From Streptomyces sp. NBC_00557 (GTDB lineage Bacteria; Actinomycetota; Actinomycetes; Streptomycetales; Streptomycetaceae): a stretch of 64,000 bases of DNA. Made by a program: the position numbers and the translations under genes. The notes beneath the pieces are model-generated. The model was not told where the DNA came from. It saw nothing but the letters and a program-made list of their open reading frames with translations, and did not search any database. The stretch is taken from assembly GCF_036345995.1 (NCBI RefSeq), contig NZ_CP107796.1, positions 930,001 through 994,000 of the forward strand, in the 5' to 3' direction. Positions 33,789 through 42,889 of the stretch are shown one piece after another (the stretch's first letter is position 1; every line of letters begins with the position of its first letter).

Positions 33789-36350
33789 TCAGCTCACGGT
33801 CGCCGTGGCGGCGTCGGCGGCCGGCGTCGCCCGGCCGGGTCCGCGGGTCCGGCTGCCGCCCTCCGGCAGGTCCACCGCGGGATTGCCGCCCCACGTCGCG
33901 TTCGGGGGGACCTCCTCGCCCTTCATGAGGAAGGAGTCGGGGGCCAGCACCGAGCCGTCGCCCATGGTCACGCCGTAGTGCACATGGGCGCCGACGCCGA
34001 GCGTGCAGCCGGTGCCGAGCGTGGTCCGGTCGGACTTGAAGGTGCCGTCCTCCTGCGAGTGGCACTGGATCTTGCTGCCGGCGTTGAGCGTGCACGCGTC
34101 GCCGATGGCGGTGAGGGTCCGCTCGGTCAGATAGCAGCCGTCGTCGAACACCCCGCGGCCGATGCGCACGCCCAGCAGCCGCCAGACCAGGCTCTTGAAG
34201 GGAGTTCCGTTGTAGACCTCGAGGAACTGGGTCGGCACCTTCCACAGCCGCTCGTGCCACCAGAAGTACGGGTCGTAGATGGAGCACAGCCGGGGGCGCA
34301 GCGGACGGAACGCGGTGATGCAGCGCTCCACCAGCACGAAGTACGCGGTGGAGAAGGCGAGCGTGATCGCCAGGTACCCGGCGATCACCACGTGTCCGGC
34401 CAAGCCGTACAGGTCCACGGAGGCGAGGCCCAGCAGGGTGAGCGCGAAGGTGTGCAGCCATCGCACGAGCAGCATCAGCAGCATCGAGTGGAGGTTGTAG
34501 CGGTTCTTGGCGGCGAGCCGGCGGCGGAACGCGTCACCCGTGCGGAGGTGGTCGAACCGCGCGTCGCGCTCCACCGAGCGGGGGATCTCGAAGCACGGTG
34601 AGCCGAGGAGCCCGACGCCTTCCCGGACTTCGCCGTCGAGGGGGATCATCACCTTCGTCGCGAGCAGGCAGTTGTCGCCCGTCCGGCCGCCCGCCGGGTA
34701 GGCGATGTTGTTGCCCAGGAAGTTGCGCGGGCCGATCGACACCCTGGACAGCCGGAAGGACGTGCTGGAGTAGTCCGCGTTGAGGACGGAGAGGCCGTCG
34801 GCGACCATCGTCCCGCTGCCGACGGACACCAGCAGCGGCGTCTCGTGCTGCACTTCGGTGCCGAAGTTCGATCCGGTCTGCTCCACCCGCGAGAGGTCGT
34901 ATCCGATGCCGCGCAGGTACGGCACGATGTACGAGCTGTCCCCGAAGAGCCAGGCGAAGAACTTGACGTTGGTCATGCGGGCCGTGGCCCGGTGCAGCGC
35001 GTAGTGGAGTCCGTAGAGCGGATAGACCTTGCCGGGGCGGACGACCAGGCCCAGCAGACGCGGGACGGTGGCCAGGACCAGCAGGCCCAGAGCGGTGCAC
35101 CCGAAGAACAGCACGAGGGAGAGCACCAGCGCGTCGGAGAGCAGCTGAGAGCGGGAGAGGACGGCCGTCTGCGGGTCGAGCCGCTCGCCGATCGCCGGCA
35201 CCTCGGTGAACAGCATGTACGCCCCGCCGACGACCAGGGGGACGTACAGCAGGAAGAGCTGCAGCAGGGTGCCGAGGCCGAACCAGGCCCGGCGCGCGGT
35301 GCCGCACCGGGCCGGCGGGACCCTGGCGTAGTCGGTCCGGGTGGGCTCCGCCGGGGATCCGTGCCAGCGCTCGCCGTCCGGGACCGCCTGGCCCCGGTGC
35401 AGGGCGGACGCGTGGCCGAGCTGGGCGCCGTCGCCCATCGACGTGTCGATGTCCAGGACGGTCTTCTCGCCGACGAAGACGTCGCGGCCCAGTGTGACCC
35501 GTCCGGTCTGGATACGGCCCGCGTGCGCCCGGTAGCCGAGGAAGAACGAGTCCTTGCGGATCACCGTCCCCGCGCCGATCGTCAGCAGGTCGGTGCAGAC
35601 CGGGACCGTGCGGGACAGGATCGTGACACCCTTGCCGACGCGCGCGCCCAGGGCCCGCAGATACAGCACGTACAGCGGAGTACCGGTGAGGAAGACCATC
35701 GGATTGGCGTGCAGCAGCGCCTTGACCAGCCAGAAGCGCAGATACGTCAGGCCCCACACGGGGAACTCCCCCGGTCGCCAGCGGCCGATGAGCAGCCACT
35801 TGGCGACGACCGGGAAGGCGCACACGGTGACGAACCCGACGCCTCCGAACACGACCGACCGCAGATAGACGTCGGCCACGCCCGAGCCGGTGGCGATCCA
35901 CTCGTACCCGGTGGCGGTGACGAGTCCGGAGACGAGGGAGTAGCACAGGAAGGCCAGCAACTGGACGGTCCCGCACAGGAGGTGGGTCCGCCTGTTCCCG
36001 GCCGGCTTCGGCAACGGCACGGGCTCAGGCTCCGACGACGGCAGGCGTGCCGGCGCCGGCGGGGCGGTGTGTTCGAGAGCCGCGGCCAGGCTCCGGATCG
36101 TGGGGTGCCGGTAGATGTCCCGCATGGACGGGGACGGCAGATCCGCCCGTTTCCGTATCCGGGCGCAGAACTGCGCCATGACGAGGGAGTTGGCGCCCAG
36201 GTCGGTGAAGAAGTGACTGTCCACCGGGACGGTCTCGGCCCCCAGCAGGCCGGCCAGCACCTGGGCGAGCCTCGTCTCGGTCTCCGCCGGGCTCATGGCG
36301 GCGGCAGGTTCGTCCGGCTCCGCCAGGACCTCGGAGGACTGCTCCGCCAT
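33789..36350 (-). CDS. stand-alone carrier domain plus Pls-like membrane C-terminal domain
   Basis: 853 residues. A carrier domain at ~20-95 has the phosphopantetheine Ser55 in FFTDLGANSLVMAQF. The remainder resembles the C-terminal region of epsilon-poly-lysine synthetase (Pls/PosA family): pairs of membrane helices (LLAFLCYSLVSGLVTATGYE, LFLLYVPLVVGGAYMLF, ALVLSLVLFFGCTALGLLVL) alternate with left-handed beta-helix acyltransferase-like repeats (VTILSRTVPVCTDLLTIGAG, VSIGPRNFLGNNIAYPAGG, TTLGTGCTLGVGAHVHYGV). In Pls this region joins monomers through side-chain amides. Here the A domain sits in a separate protein. AGGAGAG precedes the ATG. It is the first gene of the operon. Confidence 0.85.
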   Translation of the reverse strand: MAEQSSEVLAEPDEPAAAMSPAETETRLAQVLAGLLGAETVPVDSHFFTDLGANSLVMAQFCARIRKRADLPSPSMRDIYRHPTIRSLAAALEHTAPPAPARLPSSEPEPVPLPKPAGNRRTHLLCGTVQLLAFLCYSLVSGLVTATGYEWIATGSGVADVYLRSVVFGGVGFVTVCAFPVVAKWLLIGRWRPGEFPVWGLTYLRFWLVKALLHANPMVFLTGTPLYVLYLRALGARVGKGVTILSRTVPVCTDLLTIGAGTVIRKDSFFLGYRAHAGRIQTGRVTLGRDVFVGEKTVLDIDTSMGDGAQLGHASALHRGQAVPDGERWHGSPAEPTRTDYARVPPARCGTARRAWFGLGTLLQLFLLYVPLVVGGAYMLFTEVPAIGERLDPQTAVLSRSQLLSDALVLSLVLFFGCTALGLLVLATVPRLLGLVVRPGKVYPLYGLHYALHRATARMTNVKFFAWLFGDSSYIVPYLRGIGYDLSRVEQTGSNFGTEVQHETPLLVSVGSGTMVADGLSVLNADYSSTSFRLSRVSIGPRNFLGNNIAYPAGGRTGDNCLLATKVMIPLDGEVREGVGLLGSPCFEIPRSVERDARFDHLRTGDAFRRRLAAKNRYNLHSMLLMLLVRWLHTFALTLLGLASVDLYGLAGHVVIAGYLAITLAFSTAYFVLVERCITAFRPLRPRLCSIYDPYFWWHERLWKVPTQFLEVYNGTPFKSLVWRLLGVRIGRGVFDDGCYLTERTLTAIGDACTLNAGSKIQCHSQEDGTFKSDRTTLGTGCTLGVGAHVHYGVTMGDGSVLAPDSFLMKGEEVPPNATWGGNPAVDLPEGGSRTRGPGRATPAADAATATVS

Positions 36351-36419
36351 GCGCTCTCCTCTTGGGACGGGGATGTTCCTGATCACGAACCGGCGGATCC
36401 AGTGTGTCCGGATACGTGT

Positions 36420-36436
36420 GAATATGCCACATATTC
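36420..36436. promoter_or_regulatory. 17-bp perfect palindrome, putative operator of the Dap/NRPS operon
   Basis: GAATATG-CCA-CATATTC, 70-86 bp upstream of the operon's first ATG. It is AT-rich in a GC-rich setting. No regulator gene is adjacent, so control probably comes from elsewhere in the genome. Confidence 0.6.
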
Positions 36437-36805
36437 GATAGGGCAACCGCGTGCGCGGACAAGCCGGTTGAGTCACGTTTCCCCTGCGCCGGCACGGAGA
36501 CAGGGGAGTCGCGGATCACCCGACCGGCCGTCCCCCGGACGCCGGGGAAGACGACGGGCTCGGCGGGGGCCGGGGAGCCGGGGGGCCGCGGACGGCGAGG
36601 CGGAAGGTGGTGGTGCTGCGGGCGCCGGACGGCGACGGCGTGGCCGGTTGCGGTGGAGGCGGCGGAGACGACAAGAAGCCGGACCATTCGGCCGGAAGGT
36701 GGCAGAGCCGACGCGGGCGGCGGGCTGCGGGCTGCGGGCGGGGCCGCGAGTCATGGGCGCCCGACGGCGAGAGGGCGAGCCTTGGGCGGCAGATGGCGGG
36801 CGATG

Positions 36806-36890
36806 GAGCTGCGGGCCAGGGACGGCAGACGGCAGGCGGAAGAGCTGCGGGGCCGGAGACGGCAGACGACAGAGCTGCGGGCCGCGGGCC
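36806..36890. repeat. degenerate tandem repeat in the 36437-36971 intergenic region
   Basis: Copies of GAGCTGCGGG(G)CC followed by GACGGCAGAC start at 36806, 36842 and 36872. The whole 36437-36971 stretch is purine-rich on the plus strand and holds no recognisable gene; it carries the promoter of the hydrolase at 36972. Confidence 0.5.
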
Positions 36891-36971
36891 ACGGTCGCGG
36901 GAGTTGACCTTGACCCTGGGGGCAAGGTCTAGGCTGTCACGGCCCGCCGACCAGCCGATCATGGAGCCAGT

Positions 36972-37796
36972 GTGTCCAAGTCCAAGACCGTGACCCTGCG
37001 GGGCGCCACCCTCCACTACGACGATGCGGGACCGTCGAGCGGGCTGCCGGTCCTCCTGATCCACGGGCACCCCTTCGACCGCACCCTGTGGGCGCCCCAG
37101 GCCATGGCACTGGCCGAGGCCGGGTACCGGGCCATCACCCCCGACCTGCGCGGGTACGGCCGCAGCAGCGTCACCCCCGGCAAGGTCCTCCTCGCCGACT
37201 TCGCCGACGATCTCGCCGCGCTCCTCGACCATCTGGGCATCGAACGGGCGGTGGTCGGCGGCGTCTCGATGGGCGGTCAGATCAGCATGGAGTTCCAGCT
37301 CCGGCACCCGCACCGGGTGAGCGCCCTCGTCCTGTCGGACACCTCCGCCCCCGCCGAGACCGCGGAGGGCAAGGAGTTCCGCAACCGGCTGGCCGACCGG
37401 CTCCTCGCCGAGGGGATGGACGGCTACGCGGAGGAGGTGATCGACAAGATGCTGGCCTCGTACAACGTCGCCGCGATGCCCGACGTCGCCGCGCGCGTGC
37501 TGGGCATGATGCGGGCCACCGACCCGCGCGGCGCGGCGGCGGCCCTGCGGGGACGGGCCGAACGCCCCGACTACCGGGACACGTTGGCGGCCGTCACGGC
37601 GCCGGTGCTGATCGTCGTCGGAGCGGACGACGTCTTCACGCCGGTCGCGGACGCCGAGGCGATCCGCCGTCTCGTCCCGCACGCCACCCTCACCGTCGTG
37701 GAGAAGGCGGGACACCTGCCGGGCGCCGAGCAGCCCGAGTCCTTCGACACCGCCCTGCTGGACTTCCTCGCCGCACGGGTGGCCGCCGGCGCCTGA
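36972..37796 (+). CDS. alpha/beta hydrolase
   Basis: 274 residues from a GTG at 36972 with GGAG upstream. The oxyanion region is LLIHGHPFDRTLW, the nucleophile Ser is in VVGGVSMGGQISMEF, the acid residue in LIVVGADDVFTP and the His in VEKAGHLPGAEQPE. This is the classic catalytic triad of soluble esterases, haloperoxidase-like enzymes and enol-lactone hydrolases. It is divergent from the Dap/NRPS operon but shares no clear functional link. Substrate unknown. Confidence 0.85.
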   Translation: MSKSKTVTLRGATLHYDDAGPSSGLPVLLIHGHPFDRTLWAPQAMALAEAGYRAITPDLRGYGRSSVTPGKVLLADFADDLAALLDHLGIERAVVGGVSMGGQISMEFQLRHPHRVSALVLSDTSAPAETAEGKEFRNRLADRLLAEGMDGYAEEVIDKMLASYNVAAMPDVAARVLGMMRATDPRGAAAALRGRAERPDYRDTLAAVTAPVLIVVGADDVFTPVADAEAIRRLVPHATLTVVEKAGHLPGAEQPESFDTALLDFLAARVAAGA

Positions 37797-38119
37797 GCAC
37801 GGCCGGCTCGCGCCTCGCGCACGGCCCGAACGGTGCGGGCAGCCGTCCCGCCGCGTGCCCACCCCGGCCGGCATCAGCGCCGGCCGGGGGCGAGGGATCC
37901 CGTCCGAGCCGCATTCAGCCGGAGACCGTTGGGGCGGGCCGGGGCGGCCGGGCACGGTTGTGGCGGGCCGGCGGGCCGGAGGGACCCACCCGGGGGACCG
38001 CCCGCCGGCCGGCGGAAGGGAACCACCATGCCGTCCCGCAAGCGGGCGGCGCCCCGGCAGCCCAGTTGGTGGAATATTCAACGAATGCGTTCGGTTGTGG
38101 CCGCCGAAGGAGGTCACGA
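37797..38119 (+). other. intergenic, no gene recognised
   Basis: A GC-rich stretch with only short frames. The AT-richer part around 38070-38090 (GGTGGAATATTCAACGAATG) probably contains the promoter of the TPR gene. A frame from 38028 lacks family features. Confidence 0.4.
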
Positions 38120-38479
38120 GTGGAGACGCAACGGGAGACCGCGTACTACGACCACGGCACGCCGACGGAGCGCTGGGAGCGCGCGCGGCAGTTCTTCGAC
38201 GCCAAGGACTACGCGGGCGCGGCGCGGGTGCTGACCGGGCTGGTCGAGGAGGTGCCGGAGCAGACCGGGCCGCGGCTGCTGCTGGCCCGCGCCTATTATC
38301 ACTCGGCTCAACTGCGCCGGGCGGAAGTGGAGTTGCGGGTCATCGTCGAGCGTGACCCGGTGGAGCACTACGCGCGGCTGATGCTGGGCCGTACGCTCCA
38401 GCGGCAGGCCCGGCACGAGGAGGCGGAGCGGCATCTGCGCATCGCCTCGGCCCTTGCGGGCGACTTCCCGGAACGGTGA
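38120..38479 (+). CDS. TPR-repeat protein
   Basis: 119 residues from a GTG at 38120 with GAAGGAGG 6 bases upstream. Two to three tetratricopeptide helices are visible: ARQFFDAKDYAGAARVLTGL, LARAYYHSAQLRRAEVELRV and MLGRTLQRQARHEEAERHLR. Such proteins act as protein-binding scaffolds. It is followed 109 bp later by the deformylase gene on the same strand. The partner is unknown. Confidence 0.8.
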   Translation: METQRETAYYDHGTPTERWERARQFFDAKDYAGAARVLTGLVEEVPEQTGPRLLLARAYYHSAQLRRAEVELRVIVERDPVEHYARLMLGRTLQRQARHEEAERHLRIASALAGDFPER

Positions 38480-38588
38480 GCGCAGGCGCGGACGGGCCGC
38501 AGGTCCGACCGCGCCTTCACGCCGGGCCCGCTCGCGCGGACGCGGCGGCCGTGCCGGGGACGCCGTTCACGCATGGCATGCTGAGGCG

Positions 38589-39233
38589 ATGGCAGCTCCC
38601 CGTGATCACGCACCGCTCGCCGAGCGGGTCGAGGAACTCCTCGCCGCCGGCGGGCCCTTGCCCATCGTCGCCGCCGGGCAGCCGGTGCTGCGGCGCCGGG
38701 CCGAGCCGTACGACGGCCAGCTCGGCCCCGCCCTGCTCGCCCGCTTCGTCGAGGCCCTGCGCGTCACCATGCACGCCGCGCCCGGCGTGGGCCTCGCCGC
38801 GCCGCAGGTCGGCGTGGGGCTGAGGATCGCGGTGATCGAGGATCCGGCGCCGGTGCCCGAGGAGGTCGCGGCGGCCCGGGGCCGGGTCCCGCAGCCGTTC
38901 CGGGTGCTGGTCAACCCGGTGTACGAGCCGGTCGGCACCGCGCGTGCCGCGTTTTTCGAGGGGTGTCTGAGCGTGCCGGGCTGGCAGGCGGTGGTGGCCC
39001 GGCACGCCGAGGTCCGGCTGCGCGGCGAGGACGAGCACGGCCGCGCGCTGGACGAGGTGTTCAGCGGCTGGCCCGCGCGGATCGTCCAGCACGAGACGGA
39101 CCACCTGGACGGCACGCTGTACCTGGACCGGGCCGAACTGCGCTCCCTGTCCACGAACGAGGCGGTCGCCGCCCTGTGGAACCGGCCGACACCGGACGCG
39201 GCGGCCGAGGCACTCGGCTTCACCCTGCCCTAG
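38589..39233 (+). CDS. def: peptide deformylase
   Basis: 214 residues. It removes the formyl group from N-terminal methionine of new proteins, using a metal ion. All three family motifs are present: GVGLAAPQVGVG, EGCLSVPG (metal Cys) and HETDHLDG (metal His pair and catalytic Glu). The ~30-residue N-terminal extension and C-terminal tail are usual for actinobacterial paralogues. Streptomyces genomes carry several def genes; this one is probably not the essential copy next to fmt. Confidence 0.92.
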   Translation: MAAPRDHAPLAERVEELLAAGGPLPIVAAGQPVLRRRAEPYDGQLGPALLARFVEALRVTMHAAPGVGLAAPQVGVGLRIAVIEDPAPVPEEVAAARGRVPQPFRVLVNPVYEPVGTARAAFFEGCLSVPGWQAVVARHAEVRLRGEDEHGRALDEVFSGWPARIVQHETDHLDGTLYLDRAELRSLSTNEAVAALWNRPTPDAAAEALGFTLP

Positions 39234-39332
39234 CCGGCTTCGCACCGCCCTGGCTGCGCCGCCTCGCCTCGGCCCTCGTGGGTGAACCGCACCGGGAGGC
39301 CGGAGCCCGTCGGACGCACCCCGGCCTCGCCG

Positions 39333-40763
39333 TCAGTTGTCGCGGTAGGCCTCCAGCAGTCGCAGCCACACCTCGCTCAGGGTCGGGTACGACGGGACCG
39401 CGTGCCACAGGCGGCTGACGGGGACGCGGCCGGCGACGGCGACGGTGGCCGAGTGGATGAGTTCGCCGACGCCGGGGCCGACGAAGGTCACGCCGCGCAG
39501 GATCTCGTCCTCCAGGTCGACCACCATGCGGGCGCGGCCCTTGTAGCCGTCGCCGTACAGCCCGGCGCCCGCGACGGCGGAGAACTCGACGTCGACGGCG
39601 CGGACCCGGTGGCCGGCCTGCTCGGCCTCGGCGAGGGACAGGCCGACCGCGGCGGCCTCCGGGTCGGTGAAGACCACCTGCGGTACGGCGTGGTGGTCGG
39701 CGGTGGCCATGTGCGCGCCCCACGGCTCGTCCGGCACCGGGTCGCCGGCCGCGCGGGCGGCGATGGCGGCGCCGGCGACACGGGCCTGGTACTTGCCCTG
39801 ATGGGTGAGCAGGGCACGGTGGTTGACGTCGCCGACCGCGTACAGCCAGTCGGTGCCGGTGACGCGGAGGGTGTCGTCGACGTCCAGCCAGGAACCGGGT
39901 TCCAGGCCGACGGTGTCGAGGCCGATGTCGTCGGTGTGCGGGACGCGGCCGGTGGCGAAGAGGATCTCGTCGGCCTCCAGCCGGTCGCCCGCGGAGGTGA
40001 CGGCGACGACCGTGCCGTTCTCGCGGGTGACGGACTCCACGGAGGTGCCGGTGCGGATGTCGGCGCCCGCCTCTGTGAGGGCCGCGGCGACCAGTTCCCC
40101 GGCGAACGGCTCCATGCGGTTCAGCAGCCCCTTGCCGCGCACCAGCAGGGTCACCCGGGAGCCGAGGGCCTGCCAGGCGGTGGCCATCTCGGTGGCGACG
40201 ACCCCTCCGCCGACGACGATGAGCCGGTCCGGGGCGGCCTTGGCACTGGTCGCCTCCCGGCTGGTCCACGGCTCGACCTCCGCGAGGCCGGGCAGGTCGG
40301 GCAGCTGGGCGCGGGTGCCGGTGGCGACGGCCACGGCGTGCCGCGCGGTGAGGGTGGTCACGGTGCCGTCGGGCGCGGTCACGGTGACCGTGCGGGGACC
40401 GGCGAGCCGGCCGTGGCCGCGGTACAGCTCGGCCCCGATGCCGTTCACCCAGGAGACCTGGCCGTCGTCCTTCCAGTGGGAGGTGTACTCGTCCCGTCGG
40501 GCGAGGACGGCCGGGGTGCCGAGCGGGCCCTGGACCGAGGGGGCGAGACCGGGCAGGCGGCGGGCGTCCGCCTGGGCGATCACCGGCCGGAGCAGCGCCT
40601 TGCTCGGCATGCACGCCCAGTAGGAGCACTCGCCGCCGACCAGTTCGCTCTCCACGATCGCGGTGGTGAGACCGGCCGCGCGGGTGCGGTCGGCGACGTT
40701 CTCCCCCACGGGCCCGGCCCCGAGCACCACGACGTCGTACGCGATGGATTCCGTTTCCGTCAT
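39333..40763 (-). CDS. NAD(P)/FAD-dependent pyridine nucleotide-disulfide oxidoreductase
   Basis: 476 residues. The FAD loop is VVVLGAGPVGENVADRT, the redox-active disulfide is in GGECSYWACMPSKALL (CxxxxC), the NAD loop is RLIVVGGGVVATEMATAW, the second FAD site is WLYAVGDVNHRALL, and the dimerisation end has HAVPSYPTLSEVW. This is the lipoamide-dehydrogenase/mercuric-reductase superfamily. It is divergent from a thioredoxin gene 140 bp away, which suggests a shared thiol-redox role. The exact electron acceptor is not evident. Confidence 0.85.
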   Translation of the reverse strand: MTETESIAYDVVVLGAGPVGENVADRTRAAGLTTAIVESELVGGECSYWACMPSKALLRPVIAQADARRLPGLAPSVQGPLGTPAVLARRDEYTSHWKDDGQVSWVNGIGAELYRGHGRLAGPRTVTVTAPDGTVTTLTARHAVAVATGTRAQLPDLPGLAEVEPWTSREATSAKAAPDRLIVVGGGVVATEMATAWQALGSRVTLLVRGKGLLNRMEPFAGELVAAALTEAGADIRTGTSVESVTRENGTVVAVTSAGDRLEADEILFATGRVPHTDDIGLDTVGLEPGSWLDVDDTLRVTGTDWLYAVGDVNHRALLTHQGKYQARVAGAAIAARAAGDPVPDEPWGAHMATADHHAVPQVVFTDPEAAAVGLSLAEAEQAGHRVRAVDVEFSAVAGAGLYGDGYKGRARMVVDLEDEILRGVTFVGPGVGELIHSATVAVAGRVPVSRLWHAVPSYPTLSEVWLRLLEAYRDN

Positions 40764-40903
40764 GGGGTCAGTCTGGTGGGTGGTGTGCGCGACGGCCACA
40801 TGGGTACGCGCGCCCGACGACAGACGTGCGCGTGTGGAATAGGCGGCCCGGCGGCCGTGTTTCCGCCGTCGGCACACCCCACACCAGGAAGAGGGACTCG
40901 GCC

Positions 40904-41290
40904 ATGAGCAGCAGCACCGTGGAGCTGACCAAGGACAACTTCGACCAGACGGTCACCGACAACGACTTCGTGCTGATCGACTTCTGGGCCGAATGGTGCG
41001 GGCCGTGCCGCCAGTTCGCACCGGTGTACGAGAAGGCCGCGGAGGAGAACCCGGACCTCGTCTTCGGCAAGGTGGACACCGAGGCCCAGCCGGAGCTGGC
41101 GCAGGCCTTCGGCATCCAGTCGATCCCGACGCTGATGATCGTCCGCGACAAGGTCGCCGTCTACGCCCAGCCGGGCGCCCTGCCCGAGGCCGCGCTGACG
41201 GACCTCATCGGGCAGGCCCGGAACCTGGACATGGACGAGGTCCGCAAGAGCATCGCGACCCAGCAGGACCAGGGGGGCGCGGCCCGGTAG
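40904..41290 (+). CDS. trxA: thioredoxin
   Basis: 128 residues with the active site FWAEWCGPCRQF and the cis-Pro loop GIQSIPTLMIVRDK. It reduces disulfides in the cytoplasm, normally recharged by thioredoxin reductase. The ~20-residue C-terminal extension (MDEVRKSIATQQDQGG) is typical of a Streptomyces thioredoxin paralogue. It is divergent from the disulfide oxidoreductase and convergent with the aldehyde dehydrogenase, 13 bp apart. Confidence 0.92.
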   Translation: MSSSTVELTKDNFDQTVTDNDFVLIDFWAEWCGPCRQFAPVYEKAAEENPDLVFGKVDTEAQPELAQAFGIQSIPTLMIVRDKVAVYAQPGALPEAALTDLIGQARNLDMDEVRKSIATQQDQGGAAR

Positions 41291-41303
41291 CCCCTGCGGG
41301 ACC

Positions 41304-42740
41304 CTAGAACGGGTACGGCGCCACGTCGCCGCGTACGGTCGTCCAGCGCAGCTCGGTGAACGCCTCCAGGTTGGCCTCGCCGCCGAAGCGGGCGCCGGTG
41401 CCGGACGCGGCGACGCCGCCGAACGGGGCGACCGCCTCGTCGTTCACGGTCTGGTCGTTGACGTGGACGATGCCGGTCGGGATCCGTTCGGCGAGGTCGA
41501 GGGCGCGCGCGGTGTCCCGGCTGACGATGCCGAGGGACAGGCCGTAGGGGCTGTCCGCGGCGAGCGCCGCCGCCTCGTCGGCGGTGGTGAAGGAGCGGAC
41601 CGGGGCGACCGGGCCGAAGACCTCCTCGGTGTAGGCCGGGGTGTGCTCGCCGGTGTCGGCGAGCACGGTCGGCCGGTAGAAGAGCCGTTCATGGGTGCCG
41701 CCCGCGACGAGTTTCGCGCCCCGGGCGGTGCTCTCCCGGACCAGGCCGTCGATCTTGGCGAGCTGTCCGGCGTCGATGACCGGGCCGAGGTGGACCTGCT
41801 CGCGGTGCGGGTCGCCGACGGCCAGCGAGTCCGCCTTGGCGGCGAGCCGTTCGACGTACTCGTCGTACAGCGAGGCATGGACGAGATGGCGGCCGGTCGT
41901 CATGCAGATCTGGCCCTGGTGGAAGAAGGATCCCCAGGCCGCCGTGGAGATCACGGCGTCGAGGTCGGCGTCCTCCAGCACGATCAGGGCCGAGTTCCCG
42001 CCGAGTTCCAGATGGGCGCGCTTGAGGTGGCGGCCGGCCGCCTCGCCGACGGCGCGGCCCGCCGCGGTGGACCCGGTGAAGGAGATGACGGGCACCAGCG
42101 GGTCCTCGACCAGCGCGGCACCCGTCTCGGCGCCGCCGGGCAGCACCTGCAGCAGGTCCTCGGGCAGTCCCGCCGCCGCGAAGACCGCGGCGAGGGCGAG
42201 GCCGCCGCAGACGACGGTGCGCGGATCGGGCTTGAGGACGACGGCGTTGCCGAGCGCGAGGGCCGGCGCGACGGACCGGATGGACAGGATGAGCGGCGCG
42301 TTGAACGGGGAGATCACACCCACCACCCCGGCCGGCACCCGGCGGGTGTACGACAGCCGGGGCGCCTCGCTCGGCAGCACCTGGCCGGTGGGGCGGGAGG
42401 CGAGGGCGGCGGCCTCGTAGCACTCCTGGGCGGCCACGTGCAGTTCGAAGTCCGCCTTGCCCGGGACGGATCCGGACTCGCGCACGAGCCACTCGCGCAG
42501 CTCACCGGCGTGTTCGCGGAACAGGTCCCCCGCCCGGCGCAGCACCTCCGCACGCTGGAAGTGCGGGGTGCGGGCCCAGCCGGCCTGGGCGGCACGGGCG
42601 GCTCGCGCGGCGCCGGCCACGTCCTCGGGAGCGGCGAGAGCGACGGTGCCGAGCGCCTCCCCGGTGGCGGGCTCGGTGACGGTGTGGGCGGGTCCGGCCA
42701 GGCTGCGGGCCTGCCAGGCCTTCGGGTCGAGCAGCGGCAT
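41304..42740 (-). CDS. aldehyde dehydrogenase (benzaldehyde dehydrogenase-like)
   Basis: 478 residues, NAD(P)-dependent. The general base Glu is in HLELGGNSALIVLED and the nucleophile Cys in FFHQGQICMTTGRHLV; the cofactor site is VISPFNAPLILSIRSVAPAL and FTGSTAAGRAVG. The sequence pattern is close to aromatic (benzaldehyde/vanillin) aldehyde dehydrogenases. It lies directly downstream of a LacI gene on the same strand, with an inverted repeat between, suggesting LacI control. Confidence 0.88.
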   Translation of the reverse strand: MPLLDPKAWQARSLAGPAHTVTEPATGEALGTVALAAPEDVAGAARAARAAQAGWARTPHFQRAEVLRRAGDLFREHAGELREWLVRESGSVPGKADFELHVAAQECYEAAALASRPTGQVLPSEAPRLSYTRRVPAGVVGVISPFNAPLILSIRSVAPALALGNAVVLKPDPRTVVCGGLALAAVFAAAGLPEDLLQVLPGGAETGAALVEDPLVPVISFTGSTAAGRAVGEAAGRHLKRAHLELGGNSALIVLEDADLDAVISTAAWGSFFHQGQICMTTGRHLVHASLYDEYVERLAAKADSLAVGDPHREQVHLGPVIDAGQLAKIDGLVRESTARGAKLVAGGTHERLFYRPTVLADTGEHTPAYTEEVFGPVAPVRSFTTADEAAALAADSPYGLSLGIVSRDTARALDLAERIPTGIVHVNDQTVNDEAVAPFGGVAASGTGARFGGEANLEAFTELRWTTVRGDVAPYPF

Positions 42741-42792
42741 ACGGCTCTCCGATCGGTCGCCGGGCGGTACGGAACGGCTCCCCCGACCCTAT

Positions 42793-42812
42793 TTGGTTGA
42801 GCACAAAACCAA
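42793..42812. promoter_or_regulatory. inverted repeat between LacI and aldehyde dehydrogenase genes
   Basis: TTGGTTGAGCACAAAACCAA: arms TTGGTT/AACCAA with an 8-bp spacer, 53-72 bp upstream of the aldehyde dehydrogenase start. Candidate operator of the neighbouring LacI protein. Confidence 0.5.
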
Positions 42813-42889
42813 CAGTGGTGCCGAACCCGCTTCCACCGGAGGGGTACCCCGCTCACGCCGGACACCCTCCCCCGGCGCACACCAGGCCC

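Noticed and set aside
30353..33928. Very long plus-strand open frame (over 1,100 codons) opposite the NRPS gene
   Set aside because: It is the antisense shadow of GC-rich codons; the minus strand has clear NRPS motifs and the plus strand has none.
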